Assembly: GCA_030589835.1 (NCBI GenBank)
Contig: JAUUZS010000146.1
Span: 1 to 8,740 of the forward strand
Direction of reading: 5' to 3'
Origin: Cyclobacteriaceae bacterium
GTDB taxonomy: Bacteria > Bacteroidota > Bacteroidia > Cytophagales > Cyclobacteriaceae
Length of the DNA: 8,740 nt
A program made the position numbers and the translations under genes. The notes below the pieces were generated by a model. That model was not told where the DNA came from. It ran no database searches and saw only the letters and a program-made list of their open reading frames with translations. This document shows, piece by piece, positions 1 through 7,356 of this stretch (the stretch's first letter is position 1; each line of letters begins with the position of its first letter).

Positions 1-632
1 GGTTCTCTGTTGGATACTTGCCGGCAAATGCTGTCGTGATATTCAAATTCTTCTTCGGTAACTACTTTTGATTTATCGTTAAATCGCTCTTCAATTTTTG
101 ATTTTATATGATAAAATCCTTTGGTGCTTTTAGTGGTCTGACTAAAAAGTACTACCGGACGGGAATAGTCTATTTTATCTAAATCTGTTTCTTCCGTAAT
201 AATGATTGCCTCGTTATTGGTTTGCCCTGCAAGGCCGATTACCTCGGCATGTCCGTTTTTTCCATAGATAACGACCTGCCCATGTTTGGCATTCATTTTA
301 TCAAAAGCATGTTTTACACGGTTTTGCAATTTCAACACCACGGGGCAAGAGGCATCAATCAGCTCAATATTATTTTTAAGTGCCGTAGCGTATGTTTCAG
401 GGGGCTCGCCATGAGCCCTGATCAGCACCTGGCAATCGTGCAGGTCTTGTAGCTGATCATGATCAATGACCCTAAGGCCTTTCTTATGAAGTCTTTTTAC
501 CTCCATATCGTTATGTACGATATCACCCAAACAGTATAGTTCCTTTGTTTGTTCCATGGAATCTTCAGCAATTTGAATGGCGTATTCAACACCGAAACAA
601 TACCCTGAATTTTGATCTATGGTAACTTTCAT
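1..632 (-). CDS. ispH: 4-hydroxy-3-methylbut-2-enyl diphosphate reductase (IspH/LytB), 3' end outside window
   Basis: IspH is the last enzyme of the non-mevalonate (MEP) isoprenoid pathway. It is a cytosolic [4Fe-4S] protein that reduces HMBPP to IPP and DMAPP. I translated 210 N-terminal residues from the reverse strand; the gene runs off the left edge. All three cluster cysteines are visible: Cys12 in SGYCFGV, Cys96 in DASCPVV and Cys203 in DSICRQV. The family's substrate-binding residues are also present: His40 (DIVHN), His74 (RAHGEPP), His128 and Glu130 (GHAEV) and the QTT at 165-167. The ATG lies one base after the cmk stop codon (TAG-A-ATG), so the two are almost certainly one transcript. 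cmk and ispH are also neighbours in other bacteria. Nothing suggests damage. The missing C-terminus is a window effect. Confidence 0.96.
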   Translation of the reverse strand, partial: MKVTIDQNSGYCFGVEYAIQIAEDSMEQTKELYCLGDIVHNDMEVKRLHKKGLRVIDHDQLQDLHDCQVLIRAHGEPPETYATALKNNIELIDASCPVVLKLQNRVKHAFDKMNAKHGQVVIYGKNGHAEVIGLAGQTNNEAIIITEETDLDKIDYSRPVVLFSQTTKSTKGFYHIKSKIEERFNDKSKVVTEEEFEYHDSICRQVSNRE

Positions 633-633
633 T

Positions 634-1311
634 CTAGGCGATTTTTTCTTGTATTAAACCAAGTATTTGATTGACCTGTTCATCAAAAGTCAAATTGCTG
701 GTGTCAACAACAAAGGCGTCATCTGCTTTTTTTAATGGGCTATCGTCTCTTGATGTATCGATAATATCGCGGTTTTTAAGATTCTCTATCACTTCATTCA
801 GTTCCACTTTAGTATTTTTTTGGAGCAGTTCCTTTTGCCTTCTCAAGGCTCTGATTTCAAGATTTGCAGTCATAAATATTTTTAAATCTGCATCAGGAAA
901 TACAACGGTTCCAATATCTCTTCCATCCATAACGATCCCGGAACCTTCGCCAAGCCTTCGTTGTTGTTCCACTAGTTTTCTGCGTACCCGGGAAATTTCA
1001 CTTACCGGGCTCACCATGTTCGATACCTCCATCTCCCTTATTTTAGTTTCTATATTTCTCCCATTAAGAAAGGTTTCATTTTTACTTGTCTCAATATTAT
1101 ATTCAAAAGAAATATCGATTTGTTTGAGTGCGGTTTCTACATCCTGGTCATTTTTCAGGTTTATGTTATGTTTGATAAAAAACAGGGTAACAGCCCTGTA
1201 CATCGCACCGGTGTCGATGTAAATATATTTCAGGTTTTTGGCAATAATTTTTGCTGTGGAGCTTTTTCCACAACCAGAGTTGCCATCAATGGCAATCACA
1301 ATTTTTTTCAT
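634..1311 (-). CDS. cmk: Cytidylate kinase
   Basis: This cytosolic kinase phosphorylates CMP and dCMP with ATP, feeding CDP/dCDP into nucleic acid and phospholipid precursor pools. The 225-residue length is normal for bacterial Cmk. Visible motifs are the P-loop GNSGCGKSS (10-18), the DTGAMYRA segment (33-40) of the nucleotide-binding core, Arg110 in VRRKLVEQQR, and DGRDIGTVVFPDA (129-141), which is characteristic of Cmk rather than Adk or Gmk. The lid region has RDIIDTSRDDSPL, with Arg181, Asp185 and Arg188 matching known CMP-contacting residues. It is the first gene of a tight pair with ispH, with a 1-base gap. A codirectional small lipoprotein gene lies 108 bases upstream. That gap has no convincing promoter; the closest match is TGGTTTTG on the minus strand, one base off TAnnTTTG. 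cmk may therefore share the upstream promoter or use a weak one of its own. Confidence 0.96.
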   Translation of the reverse strand: MKKIVIAIDGNSGCGKSSTAKIIAKNLKYIYIDTGAMYRAVTLFFIKHNINLKNDQDVETALKQIDISFEYNIETSKNETFLNGRNIETKIREMEVSNMVSPVSEISRVRRKLVEQQRRLGEGSGIVMDGRDIGTVVFPDADLKIFMTANLEIRALRRQKELLQKNTKVELNEVIENLKNRDIIDTSRDDSPLKKADDAFVVDTSNLTFDEQVNQILGLIQEKIA

Positions 1312-1419
1312 AATAAAAATTTAATTCAAAAATCAAATAACACGCAAAACCAGTTATTGTTTACCTAAGATCATGAAAATCCAATAAAAACCATAAAAGA
1401 GGACAACACATGTTTTAGA

Positions 1420-1551
1420 TCAACAATCCTTTAAAGGACAGGGAATTGGCCCCCGTTTTGGCTGACTCCTTTTTTGTATTTTCGACGAAGCGCAGGAAGC
1501 CATAAGCATTAGCGTCAAAATGATAAATGAATATATGATATATCTTTTCAC
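1420..1551 (-). CDS. Tiny predicted lipoprotein (43 aa, GTG start), Cys-containing basic tail
   Basis: I found this by reading the minus strand of the 348-base gap between cmk and the divergent operon. From a GTG at 1551 the frame reads VKRYIIYS, then a hydrophobic run FIILTLMLM, then ASC with Cys20, ending at TGA (1420-1422). This is a classic type II signal peptide: a positive n-region (Lys2, Arg3), about 14 apolar residues and a lipobox LMASC. It predicts a lipid-anchored product facing the periplasm or outer membrane. The mature part is only 24 residues and strongly basic (KIQKRSQPKRG). It ends in GPIPCPLKDC, with Cys38 and Cys43. Internal ATGs (1509, 1503) would delete the signal, so GTG is preferred. 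A TAnnTTTG motif lies just upstream. I believe similar miniature Cys-rich lipoproteins exist in Bacteroidota, but I cannot name a family or function. Meningful alternative: chance, though the ordered signal features argue against it. Confidence 0.6.
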   Translation of the reverse strand: MKRYIIYSFIILTLMLMASCASSKIQKRSQPKRGPIPCPLKDC

Positions 1552-1569
1552 ATTGAAAACGGTTTGGCA

Positions 1570-1577
1570 CAAATATA
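1570..1577 (-). promoter_or_regulatory. Candidate -7 promoter element for the small lipoprotein
   Basis: On the minus strand these bases read TATATTTG, an exact match to the Bacteroidota -7 consensus TAnnTTTG. Transcription would begin near 1565, giving a leader of roughly 14 bases before the GTG at 1551. No convincing -33 TTG was found, which limits confidence. It could also feed cmk and ispH by read-through. Confidence 0.4.
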
Positions 1578-1635
1578 ATAGAGAATAGTGAAATTAGATT
1601 CGTATTGATAGCGTAAATGAAAACATTATATTACA

Positions 1636-1643
1636 TACATTTG
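1636..1643 (+). promoter_or_regulatory. Candidate -7 promoter element for the coiled-coil/Uup operon
   Basis: TACATTTG matches the Bacteroidota -7 consensus TAnnTTTG exactly. A start site near 1648 would leave a leader of about 12 bases before the ATG at 1660. The upstream -33 position is AT-rich, and the nearest TTG (1605-1607) is too far away. Support therefore rests on the -7 box and its position. Confidence 0.45.
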
Positions 1644-1659
1644 TCAATAAATTTCATGA

Positions 1660-1974
1660 ATGATGAAAGAGCAAGAATCCAAAACCAAAAAAGTGATTAG
1701 GGACTTATCAAATAAAATTGATGAGTTGCTTGAGCAATCCGACATTTCCAAGGATGATGTCAAAAAAGAAATCAACGCCAGGATCGAGGAACTGAAAAAG
1801 TCCAGAGACCAGGTAAATGAGGAATTTCGAAAAATAAAAGAAGACAATAAGGAGACTTTTGATAAGGTTGAGAAGTTAACAAAAAATACGGTGAAAGAAG
1901 TGAAATCTGCCTTTACAAATTTTTTCGATAAACTCTCTGACGATAAGTCAAAAGGAGGAAAAAAGAGCGAATGA
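1660..1974 (+). CDS. Charged coiled-coil protein of unknown function
   Basis: This is a 104-residue, very hydrophilic protein rich in Lys, Glu and Asp. Regularly spaced Leu, Ile and Val residues between about 8 and 75 give heptad-like helices (for example IRDLSNKIDELLEQ, IEELKKSRDQVNEEF). An amphipathic stretch VKSAFTNFFDKL follows near 79-91, and the tail is Lys/Ser-rich. No signal peptide, membrane segment or cysteine is seen, so it should be cytosolic. Start codons at 1660 and 1663 are both possible (MMKEQ). The stop overlaps the start of the Uup gene as ATGA, so translation is probably coupled. This suggests a role near the ABC-F protein or simple co-expression. I do not recognise a family. 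The shape resembles small helical, YtxH- or apolipoprotein-like proteins, but that is only a resemblance in composition. Confidence 0.8.
   Translation: MMKEQESKTKKVIRDLSNKIDELLEQSDISKDDVKKEINARIEELKKSRDQVNEEFRKIKEDNKETFDKVEKLTKNTVKEVKSAFTNFFDKLSDDKSKGGKKSE
1951..1958 (+). promoter_or_regulatory. Strong Shine-Dalgarno for the ABC-F gene
   Basis: AAAGGAGG lies inside the 3' end of the coiled-coil gene, 12 bases before the ATG at 1971. It is the best anti-16S match seen ahead of any gene here; the other starts have AT-rich, SD-less leaders. Together with the ATGA overlap it supports both the start choice and independent or coupled re-initiation. Confidence 0.6.
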
Positions 1975-3845
1975 ATTATCTTTCTGTAGAGCAGCTTTCT
2001 AAAAGTTATAATGAGCAACCCCTATTTCATGATCTTACCTTTGGTATAAGCCAGGGGCAAAAGGTGGCATTGGTCGGAAAAAATGGATGCGGTAAATCGA
2101 CACTTTTAAAAATAATTGGAGGTATTGAGCCGACGGATCAAGGAAGGGTGGTTTTCAGAAAAGGCATTAAGCTAAGTTATTTAACTCAAAATCCAGAATT
2201 CAGCAACCATCAAACCGTTAGGGATTTTATTTTTGATCAGGACAATGAATTACTTTCTACGGTGAGTGAATATGAGGAATTTATAGAGAACAAAGATTCC
2301 GATGTGGCCAGTCCACATTACCAAAAGCTGATCAATAAAATGGATGCACTTTCTGCCTGGGACTTTGAGTCGCAGGTAAAGCAGATATTGGGCAAACTCG
2401 GAATCCATGACCTCGGTCTTTTTGTAGATGAGCTTTCCGGAGGGCAAAAAAAAAGGGTTGCCCTGGCATCAGCTTTGGTCGAAAAGCCGGACTTCTTGAT
2501 CCTTGATGAACCTACCAATCATCTTGATATTGAAGTAATAGAATGGCTGGAAAATTATCTTTCAACCCAAGCCATGTCGCTCCTTTTGGTGACGCACGAT
2601 CGATATTTTCTGGAGGGAGTCACCAATGAAATTATTGAAATTGATGATCAGACCCTTTATTCCTATAAAGGAAATTATTCATATTATCTGGAAAAAAAAT
2701 CTGAACGGAATGCCCAGGATGCCCAGGAAGTTTCCAAGGCAAAAAATCTGTTGGTAAAGGAGTTGGAATGGTTGCGACGAATGCCAAAGGCGAGAGGCAC
2801 TAAAGCAAAATATAGAATAGATGCAGCGCATGATTTGATGGATGTTGCAGCTAAAGACTTAGGGGAAAATTCCCTTACACTAAAAATCAGGACTAAAAGG
2901 CAAGGAAAAAAAATATTAGAACTTCATCACCTCACAAAAGCATTTGATGGAGTAAAATACCTGGATGATTTCTCTTATATATTCAAAAAGAAAGACCGCA
3001 TTGGTATTGTCGGGAAAAATGGGGTTGGAAAAACCACACTGTTAAATGTGATCACAGGAATACTGGAATTGGATGGTGGCGAGGCCATTCTTGGTGAAAC
3101 CACACAATTTGGATATTACAAGCAAGAGGAAATTTCTTATCCAGCCGGAACAAAGGTCATTGATGTGGTGAAAGAAGTGGCCGAAGTTGTAAAGCTTTCC
3201 GACGGTGCAACGATCACTGCCGCCCAGTTTCTAAATCACTTCTTGTTTCCTCATGAGATGCACCTTACTCCGGCAGAAAAACTTAGCGGTGGCGAAAAGA
3301 GAAGGCTGCAGCTGCTGAGGGTACTTATACAAACCCCTAATTTCCTGATTCTCGATGAACCTACAAACGACCTGGATATCCTTACCATGAATGTCCTGGA
3401 GGATTATCTGGCAAATTTTGAAGGGACATTGATTATTGTTTCCCACGACCGGTATTTTATGGACAAACTTGCCGGGCACCTTTTTGTATTTAAGGGAAAC
3501 GGTGTAATTGATGACTTCCCCGGCAACTATTCAGATTTGAGAATTCAGGCTGATCAGCAGGATCGGGAGTCTAAAAAATCAACGAATAAAGCGAAAGGGA
3601 ATAAAACCCCAAAGACTAAGACAGGATCAAAAAAGAAATTAAACTTTAACGAAAAAAAAGAGTTTGAATCTCTGGAAGGGCAAATTCATGAGCTGGAACA
3701 AAAAAGAGAAGCGTTTATCAATAAATTGAATGGCGGATCAGCAAATCATGAAGAAATCATGGAGTGGTCATTAGAAATTGAAGTATTGAGCAATTCGATT
3801 GAGGAAAAGGAATTCCGATGGCTTGAATTGTCGGAATTGGCTTAG
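1971..3845 (+). CDS. uup: ABC-F family ATPase, Uup type
   Basis: This is a cytosolic, soluble ABC protein with two nucleotide-binding domains and no membrane domain; ABC-F proteins act on ribosomes or nucleic acid rather than in transport. NBD1 has Walker A GKNGCGKS (36-43), signature LSGGQ (155-159), Walker B LILDEPTNHLD (from about 176) and switch His209. The interdomain linker holds the ABC-F arm region, with basic helix text such as ELEWLRRMPKARGTKAK (264-280). NBD2 has GKNGVGKT (348-355), LSGGE (438-442), LILDEPTNDLD (459-469) and His492. After a Lys-rich spacer (about 534-557), residues 560-620 form the helical hairpin seen at the end of Uup proteins, which bind DNA or ribosomes. Both catalytic Glu residues are present, so both sites should hydrolyse ATP. 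The length of 624 is normal for Uup. An antibiotic-resistance ABC-F is less likely given the C-terminal domain. Confidence 0.92.
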   Translation: MNYLSVEQLSKSYNEQPLFHDLTFGISQGQKVALVGKNGCGKSTLLKIIGGIEPTDQGRVVFRKGIKLSYLTQNPEFSNHQTVRDFIFDQDNELLSTVSEYEEFIENKDSDVASPHYQKLINKMDALSAWDFESQVKQILGKLGIHDLGLFVDELSGGQKKRVALASALVEKPDFLILDEPTNHLDIEVIEWLENYLSTQAMSLLLVTHDRYFLEGVTNEIIEIDDQTLYSYKGNYSYYLEKKSERNAQDAQEVSKAKNLLVKELEWLRRMPKARGTKAKYRIDAAHDLMDVAAKDLGENSLTLKIRTKRQGKKILELHHLTKAFDGVKYLDDFSYIFKKKDRIGIVGKNGVGKTTLLNVITGILELDGGEAILGETTQFGYYKQEEISYPAGTKVIDVVKEVAEVVKLSDGATITAAQFLNHFLFPHEMHLTPAEKLSGGEKRRLQLLRVLIQTPNFLILDEPTNDLDILTMNVLEDYLANFEGTLIIVSHDRYFMDKLAGHLFVFKGNGVIDDFPGNYSDLRIQADQQDRESKKSTNKAKGNKTPKTKTGSKKKLNFNEKKEFESLEGQIHELEQKREAFINKLNGGSANHEEIMEWSLEIEVLSNSIEEKEFRWLELSELA

Positions 3846-3941
3846 CCATATCTCCTTCAATTACTCGGATTAGTATCCTGATTTCTTGAAAAAGAGAGAG
3901 TAAGGCAAAAAGATTTTATTTATTAAAAATATTGAATGATT

Positions 3942-3955
3942 ATGACGAAAGTCAT
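3942..3955. promoter_or_regulatory. Crp/Fnr-like palindromic operator upstream of pckA
   Basis: ATGAC-GAAA-GTCAT is a perfect 5-bp inverted repeat. Its TGA-N6-TCA core is the half-site arrangement used by Crp/Fnr-family regulators. Its centre is about 41 bases before the start site predicted from the TAnnTTTG box, the usual place for a class II activator, and it overlaps the -33 position, where no TTG is seen. Alternatively it is a weak terminator hairpin (GAAA loop, followed by TTTTATT) for the uup operon; both are possible. Confidence 0.4.
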
Positions 3956-3977
3956 TTTATTCAGCATCAGAAATAGC

Positions 3978-3985
3978 TACTTTTG
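3978..3985 (+). promoter_or_regulatory. -7 promoter element of pckA
   Basis: TACTTTTG matches TAnnTTTG and continues as GCA, a frequent extension in Bacteroidota promoters. The start site should be near 3989, giving a leader of about 135-140 bases. The -33 region (about 3955-3961, TTTTATT) lacks TTG, consistent with activator help from the adjacent palindrome. Confidence 0.55.
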
Positions 3986-4010
3986 CACCTCATTTTCGAA
4001 GATAGATTAC

Positions 4011-4022
4011 ATCTTATAAGAT
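4011..4022. repeat. 12-bp perfect palindrome in the pckA leader
   Basis: ATCTTATAAGAT equals its own reverse complement and lies about 22 bases into the predicted transcript. An AAGAT at 3999-4003 can also pair with the ATCTT at 4011-4015, so two alternative small stems compete. It could be a repressor site or an RNA element; there is no evidence to choose. Confidence 0.35.
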
Positions 4023-4069
4023 ATCGAAGGGTAGAGGGGTCGGATATTTTTTAAAATTACATGTTAAAT

Positions 4070-4085
4070 GGCGGATTAAACCGCC
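4070..4085 (+). other. GC-rich hairpin in the pckA leader
   Basis: GGCGG-ATTAAA-CCGCC forms a perfect 5-bp stem, conspicuous in AT-rich surroundings and 42 bases before the start codon. There is no T-run directly after it, so it is unlikely to be a terminator. A role in mRNA stability or translation is an inference. Confidence 0.4.
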
Positions 4086-4127
4086 TTAGGGTTAAATTTT
4101 CATTGTCGTATTACTAAAATATATACT

Positions 4128-5735
4128 ATGATCACTAATGAACAATTAGCAAAATACGGGATAACAGGAGCGAGTGAAATCGTTTTTAATCCCTCTTATG
4201 AACAACTGTTTGAAGAAGAGATGAAACCTGAATTGGAAGGTTTCGAAAAAGGACAAGTATCCGAACTGGGTGCTGTAAACGTCATGACAGGTGTTTACAC
4301 AGGTCGTTCTCCTAAGGATAAATGGATTGTAAAAGATGACACAACCAAGGAACACTTCTGGTGGACATCAAAAAATTCTCCAAATGACAATAAGCCTATC
4401 TCAACTGAAGTTTGGAATGACCTAAAAGAGACCACCGTAAAGCAACTTTCAGGAAAGCGGCTTTTCGTTGTGGATACCTTTCTTGGAGCAAACGAAAACT
4501 CAAGGTTGAAAATTAGATTTATAATGGAAGTGGCCTGGCAGGCGCATTTTGTGAAAAATATGTTTATCCGTCCTACTGATGAGGAGATGAAAACATATGG
4601 CGAGCCGGATTTCGTAGCATTGAATGCTTCCAAAACATCGAACACAAAGTGGAAAGAGCATGGTTTGAACTCAGAAGTTTATACCGCTTTCAACCTTACG
4701 GAAAAAATGCAGATTATTGGCGGAAGCTGGTATGGCGGTGAAATGAAGAAAGGAATGTTTGCCATGATGAATTACTATCTTCCTTTGCAAGGTATGGCTG
4801 CAATGCACTGTTCTGCAAACGTAGGCAAAGAAGGTGACGTTGCGATCTTCTTCGGCCTTTCAGGTACAGGTAAAACCACCCTTTCTACCGATTCAAGCAG
4901 AGCGCTTATCGGTGACGATGAGCACGGATGGGATGACGATGGAATATTCAACTTCGAAGGTGGGTGTTATGCCAAAACCATTGATCTTGACAAAGAAAGT
5001 GAGCCTGAAATATTTGCAGCCATCAAAAGAGATGCGCTTCTTGAAAACGTTACCGTTGATGAGGATGGTAAAATTGATTTCACTGATGGATCAGTAACTC
5101 AAAACACACGGGTATCGTATCCTATTGATCACATCGAAAATATCGTTAGGCCGGTTTCTAAAGCAGGGCATGCGAAAAAAGTGATCTTCCTGACTGCTGA
5201 TGCATTTGGTGTAATGCCTCCTGTATCTAAGTTGACCCCTGAGCAAACTCAGTATCACTTCCTTTCAGGATTTACTGCAAAATTAGCAGGAACAGAAAGA
5301 GGTGTAACTGCTCCTCAGCCAACTTTCTCAGCTTGTTTTGGCGCTGCTTTCCTTACCCTTCACCCAACTAAGTACGGTGCGGAATTGGTAAAGAAAATGG
5401 AACAGCATGGTGCAACTGCCTATTTGGTAAACACAGGATGGAACGGAACCGGTAAAAGGATTTCTATCAAAGATACCAGGGGAATTATCAATGCAATCCT
5501 TGATGGATCGATCGATACTGCTCCAACAAAGAATATCCCTGTATTCAACCTCGAAGCTCCAACTGAGCTGCCAGGTGTTGATCCAGCTATTCTTGATCCG
5601 AGAGATACGTATGCTGATGCAAAAGATTGGGATGACAAAGCTGCTGATCTTGCAGGAAGATTCATTAAAAACTTCGGTAAATACACTGATAACGAGCACG
5701 GCAAATCACTTGTTGCAGCCGGTCCTCAGTTATAA
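4128..5735 (+). CDS. pckA: Phosphoenolpyruvate carboxykinase (ATP)
   Basis: PckA converts oxaloacetate and ATP to phosphoenolpyruvate, CO2 and ADP, the entry step of gluconeogenesis, in the cytosol. The 535-residue length matches the ATP-dependent family (about 540 in E. coli). Visible active-site residues are Arg60 in [10 protein letters not shown], Tyr202 with Lys207/Lys208 in WYGGEMKKG, His227 in MHCSA, the P-loop GLSGTGKTT (243-251) and the metal-binding [10 protein letters not shown] (261-270). NTRVSYPI and the C-terminal [11 protein letters not shown], which closes over the nucleotide, are also present. No key residue is missing. The gene is monocistronic, with its own promoter, a possible Crp/Fnr-type operator, a long leader and a strong terminator. 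That fits a highly expressed, carbon-regulated enzyme. The ATG at 4128 has no Shine-Dalgarno, but family alignment of the N-terminus ([11 protein letters not shown]) supports it. Confidence 0.97.
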   Translation: MITNEQLAKYGITGASEIVFNPSYEQLFEEEMKPELEGFEKGQVSELGAVNVMTGVYTGRSPKDKWIVKDDTTKEHFWWTSKNSPNDNKPISTEVWNDLKETTVKQLSGKRLFVVDTFLGANENSRLKIRFIMEVAWQAHFVKNMFIRPTDEEMKTYGEPDFVALNASKTSNTKWKEHGLNSEVYTAFNLTEKMQIIGGSWYGGEMKKGMFAMMNYYLPLQGMAAMHCSANVGKEGDVAIFFGLSGTGKTTLSTDSSRALIGDDEHGWDDDGIFNFEGGCYAKTIDLDKESEPEIFAAIKRDALLENVTVDEDGKIDFTDGSVTQNTRVSYPIDHIENIVRPVSKAGHAKKVIFLTADAFGVMPPVSKLTPEQTQYHFLSGFTAKLAGTERGVTAPQPTFSACFGAAFLTLHPTKYGAELVKKMEQHGATAYLVNTGWNGTGKRISIKDTRGIINAILDGSIDTAPTKNIPVFNLEAPTELPGVDPAILDPRDTYADAKDWDDKAADLAGRFIKNFGKYTDNEHGKSLVAAGPQL

Positions 5736-5757
5736 TATAACAAAGATTAATATTTCT

Positions 5758-5790
5758 AAAACCCCGATGATTTTCATTGGGGTTTTTTTT
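5758..5790 (+). terminator. Intrinsic terminator of pckA
   Basis: AAAACCCC-G-ATG pairs with CAT-T-GGGG-TTTT around an ATTTT loop, giving about 12 bp with one G-T wobble, followed by an unbroken run of eight Ts. It lies 22 bases after the pckA stop. The A-rich 5' arm means it may also work weakly in the reverse direction. Confidence 0.9.
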
Positions 5791-5850
5791 GTGCTCAAAA
5801 AGACGATTGATTGATATTTGGTGTCCATTAAATTCAGATTGAAAATCCTC

Positions 5851-5892
5851 ATTATCAGTGCTTCGACCTGTCTTGCGAAACATGTCGGAGAG
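5851..5892. repeat. REP-like stem-loop, copy A
   Basis: The arms are CTTCGACCTGT (5861-5871) and ACATGTCGGAG (5880-5890) around an 8-base loop, with 10 of 11 positions pairing if one wobble is counted. The 42-base core matches copy B at 7526-7567 in 35 positions. It is extragenic, after a terminator, as REP elements usually are. No REP-associated transposase is in the window. Confidence 0.6.
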
Positions 5893-5919
5893 TTTAGGAG
5901 AGTAGCATGGATGCTTGGA

Positions 5920-5943
5920 AATAAACACCCGTTAATGTTTATT
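5920..5943. repeat. 7-bp inverted repeat upstream of saccharopine dehydrogenase
   Basis: AATAAAC and GTTTATT are perfect inverted copies separated by 10 bases, about 90 bases before the dehydrogenase ATG. It is a possible operator for that gene. Being AT-rich it could be chance. No clear TAnnTTTG promoter follows; the nearest is AATGTTTG at 5996-6003, one base off. Confidence 0.3.
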
Positions 5944-6030
5944 ACATTTAAGCGTGTGAATGTATTAATTTAGCGTGGTTGTTGAAAGCCGAAAAAATGT
6001 TTGTTAGTCATCATTTAGTATATAATAGTT

Positions 6031-7356
6031 ATGAGTAAAGTGTTAGTATTAGGAACCGGTTATGTAGTGAAGCCTTTAGTCGATTATTTCATTGATAAAT
6101 GTAAATACGAAGTGCTTGTTGCAAGTAGGGATAACAACCACTCTGGACTAATCATTGCAGGAAGATCACTAGGGGAAAGAGTATTATGGCATGCGACTCC
6201 GCCTTATGAGGAGTTGGATGAAATGGTGAAAGGGGTTGATTTGGTGGTGAGTATGATACCTCCAAATATGCATCTTATTGTTGCTAAAGCATGCTTGAAA
6301 CACCAGGTAAATATGGTAACTACCTCATATGCCAGCTCAGAGATGACGGCGTTAGATGAAGAGGCGAAAAAAGCGGGGATCATTATTTTGAATGAAATTG
6401 GAGAAGATCCCGGTATAGATCATATGGGTGCTATGCAAATGATACATCAAGTAAATGATGAGGGAGGTAAGATAATTTCTTTCAAATCATACGGCGCCGG
6501 CATTCCTTCTTTTGAGCATAACAATAATCCTTATGGATATAAATTTTCGTGGAGTCCAAAAGGATTGTTGAATGCGGCTCAAACTCCTGCAGCTTTTATA
6601 CATGACGGTCTGAAAATAGAAGTATCGGCTAAGGATTTATTTGAAAACAGTTGGTTGGTGGATATTGATGCCCTGGGCACTTTTGAGACCTATCCGAACA
6701 GGGATTGCTCTAATTATATTACTGATTATGGCCTGGAAAATATTCCCGAATTTTATCGGGGTTTGTTACGACATCCCGGGTATTGCAACTCCATTCAAAG
6801 CATGAAAGACCTCAATTTGCTAAGTGAGGAGAAAAGCCATAATCTACAAGGCTTAACGTATAAGCAATTTACCGGATTACTTGTTGGAGCAGATGAAAAA
6901 AGTGACATTAAGCAGATGGTGGCAGACAAACTAAAGTTGAAAGTATCATCTGATATTATAAAACAATTGCAATGGCTTGGGCTTTTTGATGATAGTCTGA
7001 TTCCTATTAGTAAGGGAACCAATTCAGATGTGCTGTTAGGGCTAATGGAAAAGAGAATGCAATATAAGGATCATGAGAAAGACATGATCATCCTTCATAA
7101 CGAAGCTATTATAGAATTTGAAAACCGGATAGAAAAGAGAGAGGCGACAATGAAAGTAGAAGGAAGGCCATTTGGTCATTCTGCGATGGCGCGGGCAGTT
7201 TCGCTTCCCGCAGCAATAGCTTCAAGATTGATACTTGAAGGCGCCATCCGATCAAAAGGTGTTTTTAAGCCAATAAGCAAAGAAATATACAAGCCGGTAT
7301 TAGCTGAGCTAGCCGATAATGGGTACAAGTTCGAGTATAAAACAAAGGCAATTTAA
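6031..7356 (+). CDS. Saccharopine dehydrogenase, LYS9-type (glutamate-forming)
   Basis: Family members use NAD(P)+ to split saccharopine into glutamate and aminoadipate semialdehyde (or run the reverse), in the cytosol. In bacteria this usually means lysine breakdown. The 441 residues begin with a Rossmann fold (VLVLGTGYVVKP, Gly8 and Gly10) and VSMIPP at 73-78. They continue with NEIGEDPGIDHM (121-132), YGYKFSWSPKG (168-178), YPNRD (221-225) and FYRGLLRHPGYC (241-252), all in the order seen in LYS9 proteins. The C-terminal cofactor-domain return contains GHSAMARAVSLPAAIA, then a KEIYKPVLAEL helix. No lysine-ketoglutarate reductase partner is in the window, so the direction and exact substrate are inferred; a related carboxynorspermidine-type enzyme is less likely. 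The gene stands alone between a terminator upstream and its own terminator downstream. No Shine-Dalgarno is visible. Confidence 0.88.
   Translation: MSKVLVLGTGYVVKPLVDYFIDKCKYEVLVASRDNNHSGLIIAGRSLGERVLWHATPPYEELDEMVKGVDLVVSMIPPNMHLIVAKACLKHQVNMVTTSYASSEMTALDEEAKKAGIIILNEIGEDPGIDHMGAMQMIHQVNDEGGKIISFKSYGAGIPSFEHNNNPYGYKFSWSPKGLLNAAQTPAAFIHDGLKIEVSAKDLFENSWLVDIDALGTFETYPNRDCSNYITDYGLENIPEFYRGLLRHPGYCNSIQSMKDLNLLSEEKSHNLQGLTYKQFTGLLVGADEKSDIKQMVADKLKLKVSSDIIKQLQWLGLFDDSLIPISKGTNSDVLLGLMEKRMQYKDHEKDMIILHNEAIIEFENRIEKREATMKVEGRPFGHSAMARAVSLPAAIASRLILEGAIRSKGVFKPISKEIYKPVLAELADNGYKFEYKTKAI

Noticed and set aside
222..452. Plus-strand 76-aa ORF
   Set aside because: Antisense to ispH, whose Fe-S cysteines and histidines are clear.
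671..1222. Plus-strand 183-aa ORF
   Set aside because: Antisense shadow of cmk, which has all its catalytic motifs on the minus strand.
1427..1438. TCCTTTAAAGGA 12-bp palindrome as an operator
   Set aside because: It falls inside the coding end of the small lipoprotein (codons for Pro-Leu-Lys-Asp), so coding explains its position.
3989..4127. Known metabolite riboswitch in the pckA leader
   Set aside because: No conserved riboswitch core was recognisable; only simple stems are present.
5665..5928. Minus-strand 87-aa ORF over the pckA terminator and REP-like copy A
   Set aside because: It runs through the terminator, the stem-loop and the 3' end of pckA, and has no recognisable protein features.
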